64,000 nt of DNA from Pieris napi (GCF_905475465.1 NC_062250.1:8640501-8704500); one strand, 5' to 3'; numbered from the stretch's first letter, positions 1-11,935 are shown. Made by a program: numbers and translations. Notes: a model not told the origin generated them from the sequence alone.

Positions 1-813
1 CCGATCGATACGTGACTTTATACCTGCTCACACAAGTTCCACTTTGGTACACCACCATAAGTACTCTCCTTAACGTGTTTCTACGAAGCATCGCGACGAG
101 ACAAATTGTAATGCTCTATTGTAACAGCTATTAGGTTTAATGGCTCAATAAGGAGTATTGAAAACGTGCATTCAGATCGTAGCCAGGCCTACAGATCAGC
201 GTTTATTGAATTTAACACCCCGATGCAGGGCCGTGCGAAGGGAAGTATGTTGACCTCCGCCGGATATTAAAAATGACTCCTAATTCACAGGTTTGTTATC
301 GACGCGACGACTTTCCAATTCAACTTCAATAAGTCATCAAACACTCCATTCTGATGTTAATAGGTTTTTTCAAGGGTCATCCTTTTGATGAGATGAAATT
401 CTCCACGGACAAAGGAAGGAAATTCGAAGTTTTCCACGAAAAAAATCAGCAGACGCCAAGCGCTAATTACTCGTTATTGTCGGGGCGCAAAATAAAGGTT
501 TAATTGTGTAAAGTTTGCATCCAGTTCGATCCCCTTCTTATCTCAGCCAGCATGAGCTCAAATTAAAGAAACCTTTCCAATGGATCGTCCAAGTTTTGCG
601 CGGATTTAGCTACTGTCAGTGACGACTTTTGTTTGTAAGACTTCACTGGAAACGCTTCTTTGAAAACACTTTCGTCTTTAGAGAGGTTTAGGTGAACTTT
701 CTTCATTATTCTAACTTCTACAAGATTTTATTAGATCTTAGAACATAATAGAAAAGCTTGTAGTGTGTACATTAAGTCTAATCCCAAACATATCTATGAT
801 TAACTATTCAATA
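1..813. other. Unannotated AT-rich sequence
   Basis: No long open frame, RNA gene or recognised repeat could be supported here. Composition is mixed and typical of the non-repetitive stretches of the window. Confidence 0.4.
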
Positions 814-1062
814 ACACTGTTGGACTAGTGGCTTCAGCGTGTGCCTGTCATCCGTGAGGTCGTAGGTTCTATCGCCGCATTTAACATTCGCTCGTACGGT
901 GAAAGAAAACTTCGTGAGGAAACCGGCTTGGTTTACACCCAAAAAATCGACGGCGTATGTCAAGAACAGGATTAGATTGACAAATGATCAGAATACAATA
1001 TGAAACAGATACAGAAATCTGAGCCCTAGACCTAAAAAAGGTTGTAGCGCCACGGATTTATT
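814..1062 (+). mobile_element. tRNA-derived SINE (SINE-1 family)
   Basis: The 5' part is a tRNA-like head: an A-box-like stretch (GGACTAGTGGCTTCAGC) followed by a B-box-like GTCGTAGGTTCTATC. The body follows, with the conserved blocks CGGTGAAAGAAAAC, AAAAAATCGACGGCG and, at the end, GGTTGTAGCGCCAC. The same blocks occur in the same order in other copies at 12.1, 19.6 and 36.6 kb. It is non-coding, would be transcribed by RNA polymerase III and would be mobilised by a LINE. The family assignment rests on comparison within the window. Confidence 0.75.
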
Positions 1063-1682
1063 CAATTTCTAACAAGAAATATAGATATACAACAAGACTA
1101 AAATTTACAGTAGCGCAAATAAATTTTTCATACAAAAAATCACAGTTACTTTAAACCTTATGTAACTTTAGGAATTTTTAATCTGTCGTATAAGAAAGGA
1201 TATGAGTAATATTTATGAGTGTCTAGAGAGTACGTTGGCACATTGTTCGTTCTCAGCAGAAGCAATTCTTAAGGGGGCCATATATCTAGAGGAATTGTTT
1301 CATAGTTCCGTGGCTGCATTGTAGCGTTTCATATCGAATTAGTTTCTGCGAACTCTCAAGAACTCTGTTTTATGTATTGCAAGAAAACAACGCGCTTTTG
1401 TTACGAATTAATTGTTTGATGTTGCACAGAGCAAAGTTTATACCATACTGCAAATATAAAACGTAATATAACCTTCTTTAATCAGTATTTTTAATAGTAT
1501 ACAAAAGAGAGATATTTTTGCATTTTTATATATCTTAAGTATCAATTATATGGTGGATTCTAAACTAACACCATGTTAATTTTCACAATTTTCTTTTAAG
1601 TTTATAGCGGTTAATAAATACATGATCAACTGTTATAGTTGTATAGAAGTGTTGAATACATTTTTTTTATTAGGTAGCCAAA
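1063..1682. other. Unannotated AT-rich sequence
   Basis: AT-rich stretch between a SINE and a MITE. No coding frame, RNA gene or repeat was recognised. Confidence 0.35.
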
Positions 1683-1830
1683 CAGCCTTGCGATTCTGTA
1701 ACTCACTTTTCGAACTCACACAGCGGTTTTCATAGCGGCATAACATGACTGCTTCACGACTGATTTGAGCGCGACCGCCGATGCGAAAACCGCTGTGTGA
1801 GTTCGAAAAGTTAGTTACAGAATCGCAAGG
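1683..1830. mobile_element. Foldback MITE (family M1, short copy)
   Basis: Two 46-bp arms (1686-1731 and 1785-1830) are inverted complements with one mismatch; each carries the CCTTGCGATTCTGTAACTCA end. A short centre contains TGACTGCTTCACGACTG, also seen in the copies at 12.5 and 41.1 kb. There is no coding capacity, so it is a non-autonomous DNA transposon. The superfamily is not determined because no clean target duplication is visible. Confidence 0.8.
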
Positions 1831-2327
1831 TAGCTCTTATAAAAATTACAAAAACAAATGTATATAGTAACAAAGAATTACCTAATAATACTTATAAATT
1901 AGTGTGTATGTGTGTGTGTTTGTCTCTGTACGAGTGACAATTTACTTAATAAATTATGTAAATTTATTTTATTTTACTTTGGTACAAAAACCCGTTGTTA
2001 GAATCTAAAGATGCCTATTAATTACGGAGGTAATTAGAGTTAATTGCAAGCTCTATTTTAGAGTTATTTTTATTAAAAATAATTTTGGAACATTTAAGAA
2101 AGTTAATTATACTGAGAAGGGTTAAAAGGAATCTGAACATTAATTAAAAAGGGAAAGACAAAGTAAGTGATTAAGGATCTAGACGATTCTTAATATTATT
2201 TACTTGGGAATTATTAAATGATATAAAATATTGTAGGTACTTATTTATTTTATTCAAGCCCAAGAATTATTTTTAATATGTTAATTTCGTGTATTAGCTT
2301 AATAAAGTAATAGTTTTTTATAGGTAC
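1831..2327. other. AT-rich spacer with short (GT)n-like tract
   Basis: Contains an imperfect GT-rich microsatellite near 1903-1925 and otherwise AT-rich sequence. Nothing coding is recognised. Confidence 0.35.
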
Positions 2328-2370
2328 ACTGCCAGAGGGACCAAATTTTTTCAATTTGTTTTAATTTACT
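2328..2370 (+). pseudogene. Remnant of unnamed mobile-element protein C-terminus
   Basis: In one frame this reads GTLPEGPNFFNLF followed by a stop. That matches the end of the better-preserved copies at 14.3-14.5 kb (QQGPNFLNLF) and 21.5 kb (GTLPQGPDNL-stop). It is the shortest of six copies of this C-terminal module in the window. The protein family is not named here; see the finding at 14288. Confidence 0.5.
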
Positions 2371-2772
2371 TTTTAATAATTATTTGTATTATTGCTATGT
2401 AGGTTAAAAAAGTAGGAAATACTGTATATTTGACTGTTATGATTACTAATAATCATCTTTATTCTAATAGTTATTATTAAATATAAATAATTCAAGATTT
2501 TACGAGCCATTAAACTTTCATTTGTTTCGGAAAATGCTCCGTACAGACTCGGTTTATAAATTTTCTTTTTTTAAGTATTCTTTAGACGACCATTGACTTA
2601 TCCTTGAGAAGCGAACCGTTGAACATTGTGAATATATACTTTATTTCATACTGAAATCTTTTTTAATAATAATAATTTAATTATTTAAGCAGACAATCAT
2701 AAGCCTATAAGGTGTTAGTTACAATAACACATTAACACAAATACATCACCGCAACAAAACCACAACATAGTA

Positions 2773-3325
2773 TTTTTTTACCATTTTTTTAATGTAATAA
2801 AAGGCAAACGGGCAGGAGGCTCACCTGATGTTAAGTGATACCGCCGCCCATGCACACTCACACCGCCAGAAGGCTCGCAAGTGCGTTGCCGGCCTTTCAA
2901 GAATTGGTACGCTCCTTTCTTGAAAGACCCTAAGTCGAATTGGTTCGGAAATACTTCAGTGGGCAGCTGGTTCCACATAGTGGTGCTGCACGGCAAAAAC
3001 TGCCTTAGAAAACGCTCAGTTGTGGAACGACGGACGTCGAGGTGATACGGATGGTATTTTGTTTTTGCCTTGACGTCCGATGATGAAACTCAGCTGCAGA
3101 TATTAGACCAAACAACTCTGAACACTCTCCATGGTAAATGTGGTAGGAGATGCAGAGAGATCCCACATTTACGCAACGCCAAGGGATCAAGCCGCACGGA
3201 AAGTGACTGGTCGTCGACGATTCGAACCGCTCTTCGTTGAATACGGTCAAGTGGAAGGAGCTGGTACTGGGGAGCTCCCACCCAGAGGTGAGAACAGTAT
3301 TCCATGTGAGCCGAATTTGCGCTTG
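2773..3325 (-). mobile_element. 5'-truncated CR1/Jockey-like LINE 3' end
   Basis: On the minus strand this matches the last ~530 bp of the full-length element at 23.1-26.6 kb, ending in an A-rich tail (T-run at 2773-2790). Decayed frames still encode blocks such as QYQLLPLDRIQRRAVRIVDD and MWNQLPTEVFPNQFDLGSFK, but frameshifts and stops interrupt them. The LINE similarity ends near 3325, as expected for 5' truncation during target-primed reverse transcription. Confidence 0.85.
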
Positions 3326-3379
3326 CAAGTAGGTACCATGTAGGCACATTCCGTCCATTGCAATGACCCACGTACATTT

Positions 3380-3911
3380 TGTTACAAGAAATCTGTTATG
3401 TTTAGGCTAAATACACCTGTTTCTAATTATAGTTATGTCGCGTTGATTTATATTACAGACGATCATAAAGCTGTCCTGGAGTCGAGCCAAAGTGAGCACT
3501 CAATATTGTGATAGATTTACTGAGCTTGCTTTGCGAGGTACCGACTCTTGGGTGGGTGTACATATAGGTTGTATGAAATAGGGTTAGATATACTTGCATT
3601 AGGAAAAGAACAGGGATAGTCGACCTTGAAAAGGGAATTCGAAAGGTCAAGTGACCTTGAGAGTGTCCAAAATATAAAAACAGACAGACTGTACAAGAGT
3701 TGGGAAGGTATAAAACTGGTTGCAGGCAAGTTCAGTCTAGAGGGAAAGAAAGAAGAAGGCCTGGAAGGAGAATGTAGGTCTTGTTGGATCGGCAAATGGA
3801 TATAATTTTGATTTAGAGGCTATTTTTTTTATTAACGCGTTTATATGGGTAATACATTTCAAATCTAATAAAGTGCAAAACAAATACGGTGGGGACACTT
3901 TATTTATGACA
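3380..3911 (+). promoter_or_regulatory. LTR-like / promoter-like segment with TATA box and Inr
   Basis: A TATA box (TATAAA, 3709-3714) lies 25 nt upstream of an arthropod-type initiator TCAGT (3732-3736). An AATAAA signal sits at 3867-3872. Upstream are two extended AGGTCA-type half-sites on the minus strand (TCAAGGTCG near 3620 and TCAAGGTCA near 3650); the second is part of the palindrome AAGGTCA-AG-TGACCTT at 3643-3658. This U3-R-U5-like order would suit a solo LTR. I could not find a convincing TG...CA boundary or a target duplication, so a host promoter or chance remain possible. No downstream ORF starts here. Confidence 0.35.
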
Positions 3912-4329
3912 ACGATAAAAAAAGAAACAAGGCAAATCCCCTTTTGATAGTGTATTATGAAATATTAGCAGTAATCAAAGTAAGTGTAAACTTATTGAAT
4001 ATTGTATATAATATTATGTAATATTAAATAATATTGACTTGTTTTTTTGCTTATATAAGTTTGCCATTCTATTTTTACATCGTTTTTAAACTTTATAAAG
4101 TATGTTAAAACAACCCAATTCTAAAAACCTTGAGTTAAAATTTATTGTAAGAGAGAGACGGCTTTGATGGAAATTCAATTTCGAAAACTAGACGGAAAGA
4201 CAATGTAAAAAACGTTACTTTTCCCATAGTCCCTAAACACAATTTATTCACGAAGCATAAGCAACGCATAACACATATGTATTATTTATATAAACGAATT
4301 CAAAAAATCATTTATTTATATAGGTTGTA

Positions 4330-4436
4330 GTGTGGAGTTCAATGTATACTTATGAACGTCAATTAAAATTAACGTTTCTAAATTTACATTCACTGACTGT
4401 TCCGAAATCAAGGCCGTAGACGGAGAAGAGCTGGCA
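4330..4436 (-). repeat. Interspersed repeat (LINE 3'-end-like, family X)
   Basis: Shares the order CTTATGAACGTCAA ... CTAAATTTAC ... GGGCGTAGA-like ... GAAGAGCTGGCAA with the copies at 42.2 and 52.1 kb. Those copies carry an AAAGTCAAA motif at the opposite end, which suggests that the family is a LINE 3' end on the minus strand. Confidence 0.5.
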
Positions 4437-4551
4437 AATCTCATATCTTAAATTAGAGCGGAAAAATATGTTCTCTACTCTCTAAATGCTAATTAAGACC
4501 ACTTCCGTAGCGTTAAAAAACAAGCCGTGTTTTGAGTCCCATTCCCTGCTA

Positions 4552-4914
4552 TCTATATATGTATGTAAATAAAAATGAATCCCTATTTCCCTTGGTCACG
4601 GCATCACGCGTGAACGGCTGGACCGATTTCGCTCATTCGTTTTTGTTGTGTTTGTTATTGTCAGGAGAAGGTTCTTGTGAGGAAAAATTAAGAAAATTGC
4701 GCGGAATTTAGAATATTTAACCACCATACAATTCAAACATTTTTGTAACCTTACAGCGTTTGAAATAACATTGACAGAATGCGTGCTGCAAATATTGTCA
4801 AATTCACAAATCAGGACAGCAGATGGCGCTGCAGTCGGTACTATTATACTTTGTTTAATATATCTACTAATCGCTTTAAATATCATCCAGGACAATGTCT
4901 GTCGGGTTCGATAG
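4552..4914 (+). mobile_element. Non-autonomous Helitron
   Basis: Starts with TCTATATAT directly after an A and ends with GTCTGTCGGGTTCGATAG directly before a T. The ending is close to the CGGACCCGACAGACGTTGTC end of the minus-strand copy at 6682. Helitrons insert between A and T and end in CTRR; here the final tetranucleotide has drifted from CTAG to ATAG. The interior has no coding capacity, so a Rep/helicase protein would have to act in trans. Confidence 0.7.
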
Positions 4915-5346
4915 TAAAGAAATATTTCAACCAGGCAAGGAAGGGTACTGCGACGAATTAACAATTGTATTGTATCTACTTAATACAATTGAAACTTGCC
5001 AAAACGTAAGTGATAAATATGAAAACAAGAGGATTTTAAGAGATTGTTGTTTTCGCTGACAGTGTGGCAGATTATTAAAGCGGAGGAGTCTTATAAATTC
5101 ATCTGTCAAGCGGAGAGTAATGAGGAGACAAGGAATTATTAGTCGTCCGCCTCGAGATTTCTCACAATATTTTGCTCTCGTTTTTATGGGCTTGGAATGC
5201 GAACTTGGAATATGAATAAGCTTATACAAAATGATTCCCTAAGAGCATTATGTTGTTAGAAAAGGTCGTGCTATTATATAAATTTGTAACAGAAAATAAC
5301 TTTATTCCATATTTCTTATGTCTTGATTTGTAGCTTTTAAATGGCT
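4915..5346. other. Unannotated sequence
   Basis: No repeat or coding signal was recognised. An open frame on the minus strand has no family resemblance and is treated as chance. Confidence 0.3.
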
Positions 5347-5910
5347 TTTTTTTTATAGAATAGGGGGCAAACGGGCAGGAGGCTCACCTGATGTTAAGTG
5401 ATACCGCCGCCCATGTACACTCTCAATGCCAGAGGGCTCGCGAGTGCGTTGCCGGCCTTTCAAGAAGTGGTACGCTCTTTTCTTGAAGGACCCTAAGTCG
5501 AATTGGTTTGGAAATACTTCAGTGGGCAGCTGGTTCCACAAAGTGGTGGTGCGCGGCAAAAACTGCCTTGAAAAACGCTCAGTTGTGGAACGGCGGACGT
5601 CGAGGTGATACGGGTGGAATTTCGTACTCTGCCTCGACGTCCGATGACGAAACTCAGCTGCAGGTATTAATCCGAACAATTCCTCAGAACACTCTCCATG
5701 GTAAATGCGGTAGAAGATGCAGAGTGACCCCACATCTCTACGCAACGCCAAAGGATCAAGCCGCTCGGAGAGGGATTGGTCGTCGACGATTCGAACTGCT
5801 CTGCGTTGAATACGGTCAAGTGGAAGGAGCTGGTATTGGGGAGCCCCCGCCCAGAGGTGAGAGCAGTACCCCATGTGGGGCCGAATTTGCGCTTTATATA
5901 GTTGCAAAAT
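5347..5910 (-). mobile_element. 5'-truncated LINE 3' end with open C-terminal frame
   Basis: This is the same LINE 3' end as at 23.1 kb, read on the minus strand. Unlike the other truncated copies, the C-terminal frame is uninterrupted from about 5908 to the stop at 5353-5355. It includes LYKAQIRPHMGYCSHLWAGA, RIQRRAVRIVDDQSLSERLD and the terminal HLTSGEPPARLPP block. The product would lack the endonuclease and all RT catalytic motifs, so it is a dead copy. The intact frame suggests a fairly recent insertion. Confidence 0.88.
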
Positions 5911-6229
5911 TGCTCTATGAAATTTAATCACGAGTATGTTCATAACACCTGTGTTAATGCCTAGTGAAACAATTCATAGAATACCTAATGCCGCCAAACT
6001 CACTAACCACAGATACGTAAGACTATGCCATAGACAGCTAACTCAGGAAAAATATCATGAAACCTCCTTAGTGCAAAATACATTTCGTTTAATTGGAGAA
6101 TAAAACTTTATCCATGTATATCGAAACTTTAAAAATCTATATATTATAATGGTGACTCAAAGGAAATCCTTAAGATAAGCACATTTTAGAATAAGTGTGG
6201 TAATAATATTATGCTGATTTCGTTATATT

Positions 6230-6310
6230 ATGTACTTCTTTTTTTCCTTTCGAGGGTTACCTGGAAGAGATCGCTTGTTAACGATAAGGCCGCCTGTTGT
6301 ATGTTATTTG
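6230..6310 (+). repeat. LINE-3'-end-like repeat with GATCGCT/AACGAT stem
   Basis: Carries GTTACCTGGAAGAGATCGCT followed by AACGATAAGGCCGCCT. The same paired motif occurs inverted at 14.64-14.70 kb. The spacing and the short potential stem suggest a conserved 3' untranslated end of a retrotransposon. The family is not named. Confidence 0.5.
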
Positions 6311-6681
6311 ATTTTATTTTAATAAAAACTAATTAAAATAAGTAACAAAGCGAGCTAGTCAGTGCTTCTACCATAAGAACCTATTAGCATAATGGGTAGT
6401 AAACAAACGCGTCGGATTGTCAGCGGTTTTTTTAAGGTCAGAAATACTAGGGAATTATGAATCAACACATACCAAGAAAGAATTGTGTCCGAAATGTGTT
6501 ATTTACATAAATCACGCGGTCCGGAGTAAACAAGTTTGTCACGAAGTAATGAGAGACCCTTTTGTTTTTGTTTCCAGCAATATGTTACCGACGATTGATG
6601 TACGCACTAGGGAGTTTGTTTACGTACATTTTGGCAAATTTTGACCATATCCCTATATAGTAATTTTTTATTTATTAAGTA

Positions 6682-7223
6682 CTAGCGGACCCGACAGACG
6701 TTGTCCTGTCTTAACTATGAATATTGATTTCAAATTGGCATAATGAATTAAAAAATATTTCAGAAACAAAGTGAACTTTATGTTATACAACATTCTTTGT
6801 TTGTTTTTCTGGCTCGCATATTATTATATTATCAATATAATAACTCCGATCGAAGCATTTATTTTGAACGATATTCATTTTTCTTACATCCTCTGACGAT
6901 ATTTGCAGCACGCATTCTGTCAATGTTGTGTTATGTCAAACGCCATAAGGTTACGAATCACAAGTGTACATTGTGTTACCTACGTGAATAAATGAATTTT
7001 GAATTTGAATTTGAATTTGTTACACCAAAAAGTTCGAATTGTATGGTGGTTAAGTATTCTTGAATTTTCTAATTTTCCGCGCATTTTTTTTCTTTTTTTC
7101 TTTAATAAGAACCTTCTCCTGACAATTACAAACACAACAAAAAAAAAATCAGACAAATCGGTCGAGCCGTTTTCATGTGATGTCGTGACAACGGAAAACG
7201 GATTTCATTTTTATATATATAGA
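6682..7223 (-). mobile_element. Non-autonomous Helitron with nested insertion
   Basis: Read on the minus strand it begins TCTATATATATAAAAATG after an A and ends ACAACGTCTGTCGGGTCCGCTAG before a T. It is related to the copy at 4552-4914; they share ACATTGACAGAATGCGTGC near the middle. The size difference is partly due to a nested insertion at 6955-7018. No Rep/helicase coding is present. Confidence 0.8.
6955..7018 (+). mobile_element. Nested 5'-truncated LINE tail, (TTTGAA)n
   Basis: A 64-bp segment ending in GAATTTGAATTTGAATTT repeats interrupts the Helitron. It is flanked by GTTAC at 6950-6954 and 7019-7023. The Helitron at 4552 has a continuous sequence at the equivalent point. This is consistent with a very short retrotransposon 3' tail with a 5-bp or longer target duplication. 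Confidence 0.6.
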
Positions 7224-8834
7224 TATGATCATATATAATGCATTTTCTACAGTATATTTCCAAGAAGACAATACAATAAAAATTTAACTTACAACTACAA
7301 ATTTTAGCTTTTACCTATTGAAAACACTTATTCACTTAACAACGCTTTTTTTTTTTAAATTGATATTCATAAAAAGTGCTATACTGAAAATATTAGATAG
7401 GTGATTTTTTTTTAGACAATATTTAAACTCAACGAATCCGACTTGCTATATTGGTTTTCATATACTATTTTAATATATATTACAATTTTTATAAATTAAT
7501 AAATACATAAAACATAATACAGAGCCATCTTGCTAAGGTCATGGTATATACTTAAAAATCAATCCCAATCACGAATACACCCTATATTTATATTGAGAAA
7601 ATTTTCATAGACGCTGTAGACGCCCACTAATAAGAGCTTATTAGTCAGAAGCTTTACCAGCAATGGATAGGAAAAACTGTCCAGCAATTTTTGCTTTTCT
7701 TCTATGAACGTTAGAAGGCTTTCAGAGGTCTTTCATAATTATCTACTTATATTTTGACATATGTATAATTCTTGCAATTTTTGCATTCCACCCTTTCGTG
7801 TGATATTTTCCAAACAACACAAGATTTATTTAACGCGAAGGGAAAATATTCTTAATATTTCTGAAACTCCCAAAACTCCTGAAATTGCGACAAGTGTCAA
7901 ATCCAGCGCCTCTTATAAACTATATATTATTTTGTACCTTACTAAGATGCTTTTACGGCGCAAAATTCTTAAAAGCATGTGTAATTTGCACTCACCCTGT
8001 GGTATTCCAATATTTCAACATGTATTGCAAACAAACTGTGGTTAATCTAGAATGGACTCTATTGCATTGTAATAAAGTGTATAATTCAATGTGTGTGTTC
8101 AAAAAGATTGCTTGATACATTTTTAAGTCGTTTGTGCTTTAGCATACGAAATGCGAATTAAATTTGAAGAGTCAGGTTGAAGAGACACAAAACCCTAATG
8201 ACTTTTTATCATTTCAATTCTTGTTAGAAAACGGTTCGTTAGAGCAACATAAGTAATACACTTTTTAATTGTGTGTATTGAGGTAAATGGGTAGAACCTA
8301 TAGATTGTAAATATGAAGCATTTTTTGGGATTTTTGTTAGGAAAATTGAATGGTTTGAAAATATCAATATTTTGAATTAATCAATTAATAAATGCATTTA
8401 ATTTTGAACTTCTCATTAAAAGCGTTCTTTTATTTTTGTTGTGAAAAGTGCAATTTATTGTTGTATGTGTTCATGTTTGAAATTAACAAAAAGTATAAGT
8501 TAAAAAAGGTTTTAAGTCCATTAATTTTAAAAATATTAATTTGATTTTAAAAATTTAATGCAAACCACTGTGGTCTTTCTCTTTATGTTACATAAAATAT
8601 CTTTTAAATCATACCAATATATTTTCATTTGTATTCAAGCAAAAGCTACGAACCGCAAGAGTTTAAAATTACGAAAATTCAGTGCTGATCATAATCATAA
8701 AAATAACATTCAACTACTATCAGATTTTCTCTATAAAAATCCACAGCGTTCTATTAAACAGTTTCCCTATAAATTATACTATATTAACGGATTGGAAGAA
8801 TATAAATAAAATACATTGATAACAAATATAAATT
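7224..8834. other. AT-rich unannotated region
   Basis: No repeat of the window and no recognised coding sequence was found. An 83-codon frame at 8558-8809 has no family resemblance, and no splice or start context was established for it. Confidence 0.3.
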
Positions 8835-8945
8835 ATTTTTATGTAATAGGAGGCAAACGGGCAGGAGGCTCATCTGATGTAAAGTGATACCGCCGTCCAT
8901 GGACATTCACATTGCCAGAAGGCTCGCAAGTGCGTTGCCGACCCT
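8835..8945 (-). mobile_element. Short LINE 3' end fragment
   Basis: About 110 bp matching the extreme 3' end of the LINE at 23.1 kb on the minus strand: GGAGGCAAACGGGCAGGAGG, GTGATACCGCC and GCTCGCAAGTGCGTTGCCG, in order. It stops abruptly at about 8945. Confidence 0.8.
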
Positions 8946-9544
8946 GTAACTAGTTACTATATATTATTTTGTCATGCCCATAGTGCATCAAGTTATTACA
9001 ACCTTACGGACCTTTTGCATTGCTAAAGGAATGGAAAGTTCCTTTTAAGAACTCTAGAGTTTTAAGGACAGAAAGATGAAAACATAAATATAATTGTGTT
9101 CACTCAGATGCTCACCGTTGGAAATGGATATGCGCCCAGCTATAGCTCTATCATCATCAATGGCGCATTATAAAGCACCGGTTTACTGCACCCCCGTTTC
9201 GAGTTGCGTTTTAACCTTGTACTACTGTTATCAATATTCTGGCACGTCTTTGTCTAGTTTTCGCTTCTTACTTTTCTCATGCAAATGCAGGGAATGTAAT
9301 TTTGCTAAATCCCGCGGGATAAGTGCAATGTACTTTTAGATTATATCTTTAAAATGAATGTGTTTTTGTATAATGTGTATTCTCAGAAATATTGTTGTGA
9401 AGCGTCTAGAATTCACGAAATGTGTATGAGTTATTGTTGTGCCACGGAATGGTCCTTTGTCCTGAAAGAATTGAGATAACTTAAAAGATATTTGTTTAGA
9501 TTTATGTTTAACAACATTTTGCTAACGCAAATGTAAAAAATAGT
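8946..9544. other. Unannotated sequence
   Basis: No repeat, RNA gene or coding region could be supported. Confidence 0.3.
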
Positions 9545-9547
9545 TTA

Positions 9548-9799
9548 TGCCCGCCTTCCACTGCGAGCGGAACGATCCATTACGGACTCCGCTATACTCG
9601 TAACGATGATTTTCATACATTTTCATTTTCATTTCCGTGGGAAACTTGGTCAACTCGCTAACCTCATATGTGACACATTCAACTCGCTCTCTCCGCTGCG
9701 CTCGTCTCCGCTTTAGTGGAAGCATATGTATGAAAATCATCGTTACGAGTACAGCGGAGTCCGTAAGGGGTCCGTTCCGCTCACAGTGGAAGGCGGGCA
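9548..9799. mobile_element. Foldback MITE with TTA target duplication (family M2)
   Basis: Arms 9548-9620 and 9726-9799 are near-perfect inverted complements beginning TGCCCGCCTTCCACTG. TTA flanks both sides (9545-9547 and 9800-9802), a 3-bp duplication of the PIF/Harbinger type. The ~105-bp centre is non-coding. The open frames seen across it on both strands come from the palindrome and are not genes. Confidence 0.8.
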
Positions 9800-9802
9800 T
9801 TA

Positions 9803-11839
9803 TACGAAGGGCCCTCACTGGCTGGACGGTCCGAAGGCATCTGTGGCTAACTACTACGCGATTCTTGATAATATTTTGTATAACACATACGCGTAAAATA
9901 TGTCATAGATGCGAAGGAAATGTGAGAACTTGTTCATATTATATGATACAATTATTAATAATTGTCACTTACTGCAACAAAAGGATGGGACTCCTCGACG
10001 ATGGGCTCCCACTCGCCTTTGAATATAATATAGGAATATGAGAGTGGGGGGGAGAGAGTGGGGAATACGTCTAGCTGTGAGTAAGAGTGAGATAGGAGGA
10101 GCCTGCCTACCACTACCGTATCCGTGACAGAAAGGGAAGCTACATAGACTGGCGCCATAACGCGTTACGCAACAAATTGGTAATTACGTAACGCGTTGAA
10201 ATTGTATTAATAAAAAATTCACTTCAATAAAAAAAAAAATGTTTTTTGTCTATTCACATGGTTACATAACGAATGTTTTCTATTTATTCTACTAAATGAT
10301 TAGCACGAATAATTTATCAAGTTATTAAGTGGTTTTAACTTTCTATAAATAATAATAAAGACTCTAGACACCCTCGGCATCCCATAAACTCATTTTTCCC
10401 TGTTTTTAGAAGAACGTGTTTTGGGCCAAAATCACCGATATCCAGATTAAGCATTTTGATAAACGAGCTAGGTCTGGATATCCATAGCTTGAAATCAATT
10501 TTCCTTTAGTTTTTACAATTTATCTATCGATCTTTTTTCACTCCTTGTTTGTTATGGTTGCCTATAAGTTCTCACATTATCTTGAATTTTATTTTTCTTA
10601 TAAGCCACTGTATCAGTGTGCAAATTAAGAAATTAAACATATTATCTTATAAATTTGAGAGAGAGATAAGAAATCGATATGTCTTAAAGTTCTAAGTCTC
10701 GTAAGGGGATGATAAAATGTAAATCAACCCGAAACAATTAATTTGGGAAATTCACTCAAGAATTATGCATTCCGACGACGGAGTTAAGGTAAATAGCGTA
10801 GGAGCCTGTGACGTTTAAATAATAATAATATTTTAAACTAAATTGTTTAAATGTGTTTTATAACCTAAAACATATATTAATTTATTAAACAACTCCAAAA
10901 ACAGTATCGCCGGGGTATCGCCTTCCTTGGAACGGCATCCAATTGCTTAAAAAGAGCTTACTCCTCCCTCAACGTCTGGCAACCCACCCACTAAAATGGG
11001 TGTCCATTTCGTTTGCCCTCCTTTTACCAAGATCTTTATAAACAGTTTTAGTTTGTGCGGCTGAGGGGCACTGGGGGTAAATTGCAGCCAAAATATCAAT
11101 TGACCACCCTTGCTTGGTTTCTTAGATCCCTTTGTGTGTCCACGGTACTAGTTTAACTTCCTCATGGTTTTATATTCCAAAAAGTTCCGATCAATAAATA
11201 AGTGAGTCATTCAGGAATAGTCGAATGAATCCCCACTCCCCCCCCCCCCTCAACCCCGCGAACTTCGTTTCGACTTAATATGATTATTTTGCGTAGCCTA
11301 GTAATTACTTTTAGAGAGATGTCTGTTTGCTAATTTTTTCTCTTCATAAAACCTTCCATAGACTTCAAGAAATAAATAAAAAAATCTAGGTTCAGCCGTC
11401 TTCGAATTTTGGGTTTAACATATTTTGCTATTCATTTTTATTTATTTAGATAATTAATATTAAGTAAAATTCTCTGTCTCCTAATAGTGTTTTCAATAAT
11501 ACGTAACGTATATGTATTTATTATTAACTTACTTATTAATTTTAACCACCCATCTCCTACACTACATGGTCTAGTTTTGTGCATAAGATTGTCTGAGTCA
11601 AACGCATGTTTACTCAGCACATGGTGATGAGGATGGATAGCTGCCTAAATATGCTAATACATTCCACAAGTAAACGAGTAATGTTGATGAACTTGTATGT
11701 ATTCCGCCGCCATTTTGAATTTAATTACACATCTTTTGATACTCCCAAAACATATGGAATAAAAAGGCATAAATATTCAATTGGGCTTGGGCAATTCAAA
11801 CGTAAAGTATACATTACCGTAGGTACATTTTTTCAATGA
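9803..11839. other. Unannotated region with purine-rich and C-rich tracts
   Basis: Contains a G/A-rich stretch near 10040-10100, an inverted CGTTACG/CGTAACG pair near 10160-10195, a faint LINE-3'-end-like stretch near 10,890-11,035 and a C-run at 11238-11249. None gives a confident family assignment, and no gene was recognised. Confidence 0.3.
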
Positions 11840-11935
11840 ACTAAAAAAAACAGCAACCCTTGGTTTTGCCCTCAGATTTCTGTATGTGTTTCGTGAGTTT
11901 TCTTAAAGGCTAGTGGCTGATCAGCTAGTGTGCTG
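11840..11935 (-). mobile_element. Degenerate SINE-1 tail fragment
   Basis: The minus strand retains an AGATTTCTGTATGTGTTTC-like block and the TGATCAGC motif of the SINE-1 body. The head is absent. Confidence 0.35.

Noticed and set aside
8558..8809. 83-codon frame ending YYINGLEEYK
   Set aside because: Plausible-looking composition but no family resemblance, and neither splice signals nor neighbouring exons could be supported.
9522..10041. Overlapping 98- and 134-codon frames on opposite strands
   Set aside because: Both are created by the inverted arms of the MITE at 9548-9799 and have no recognisable domain.
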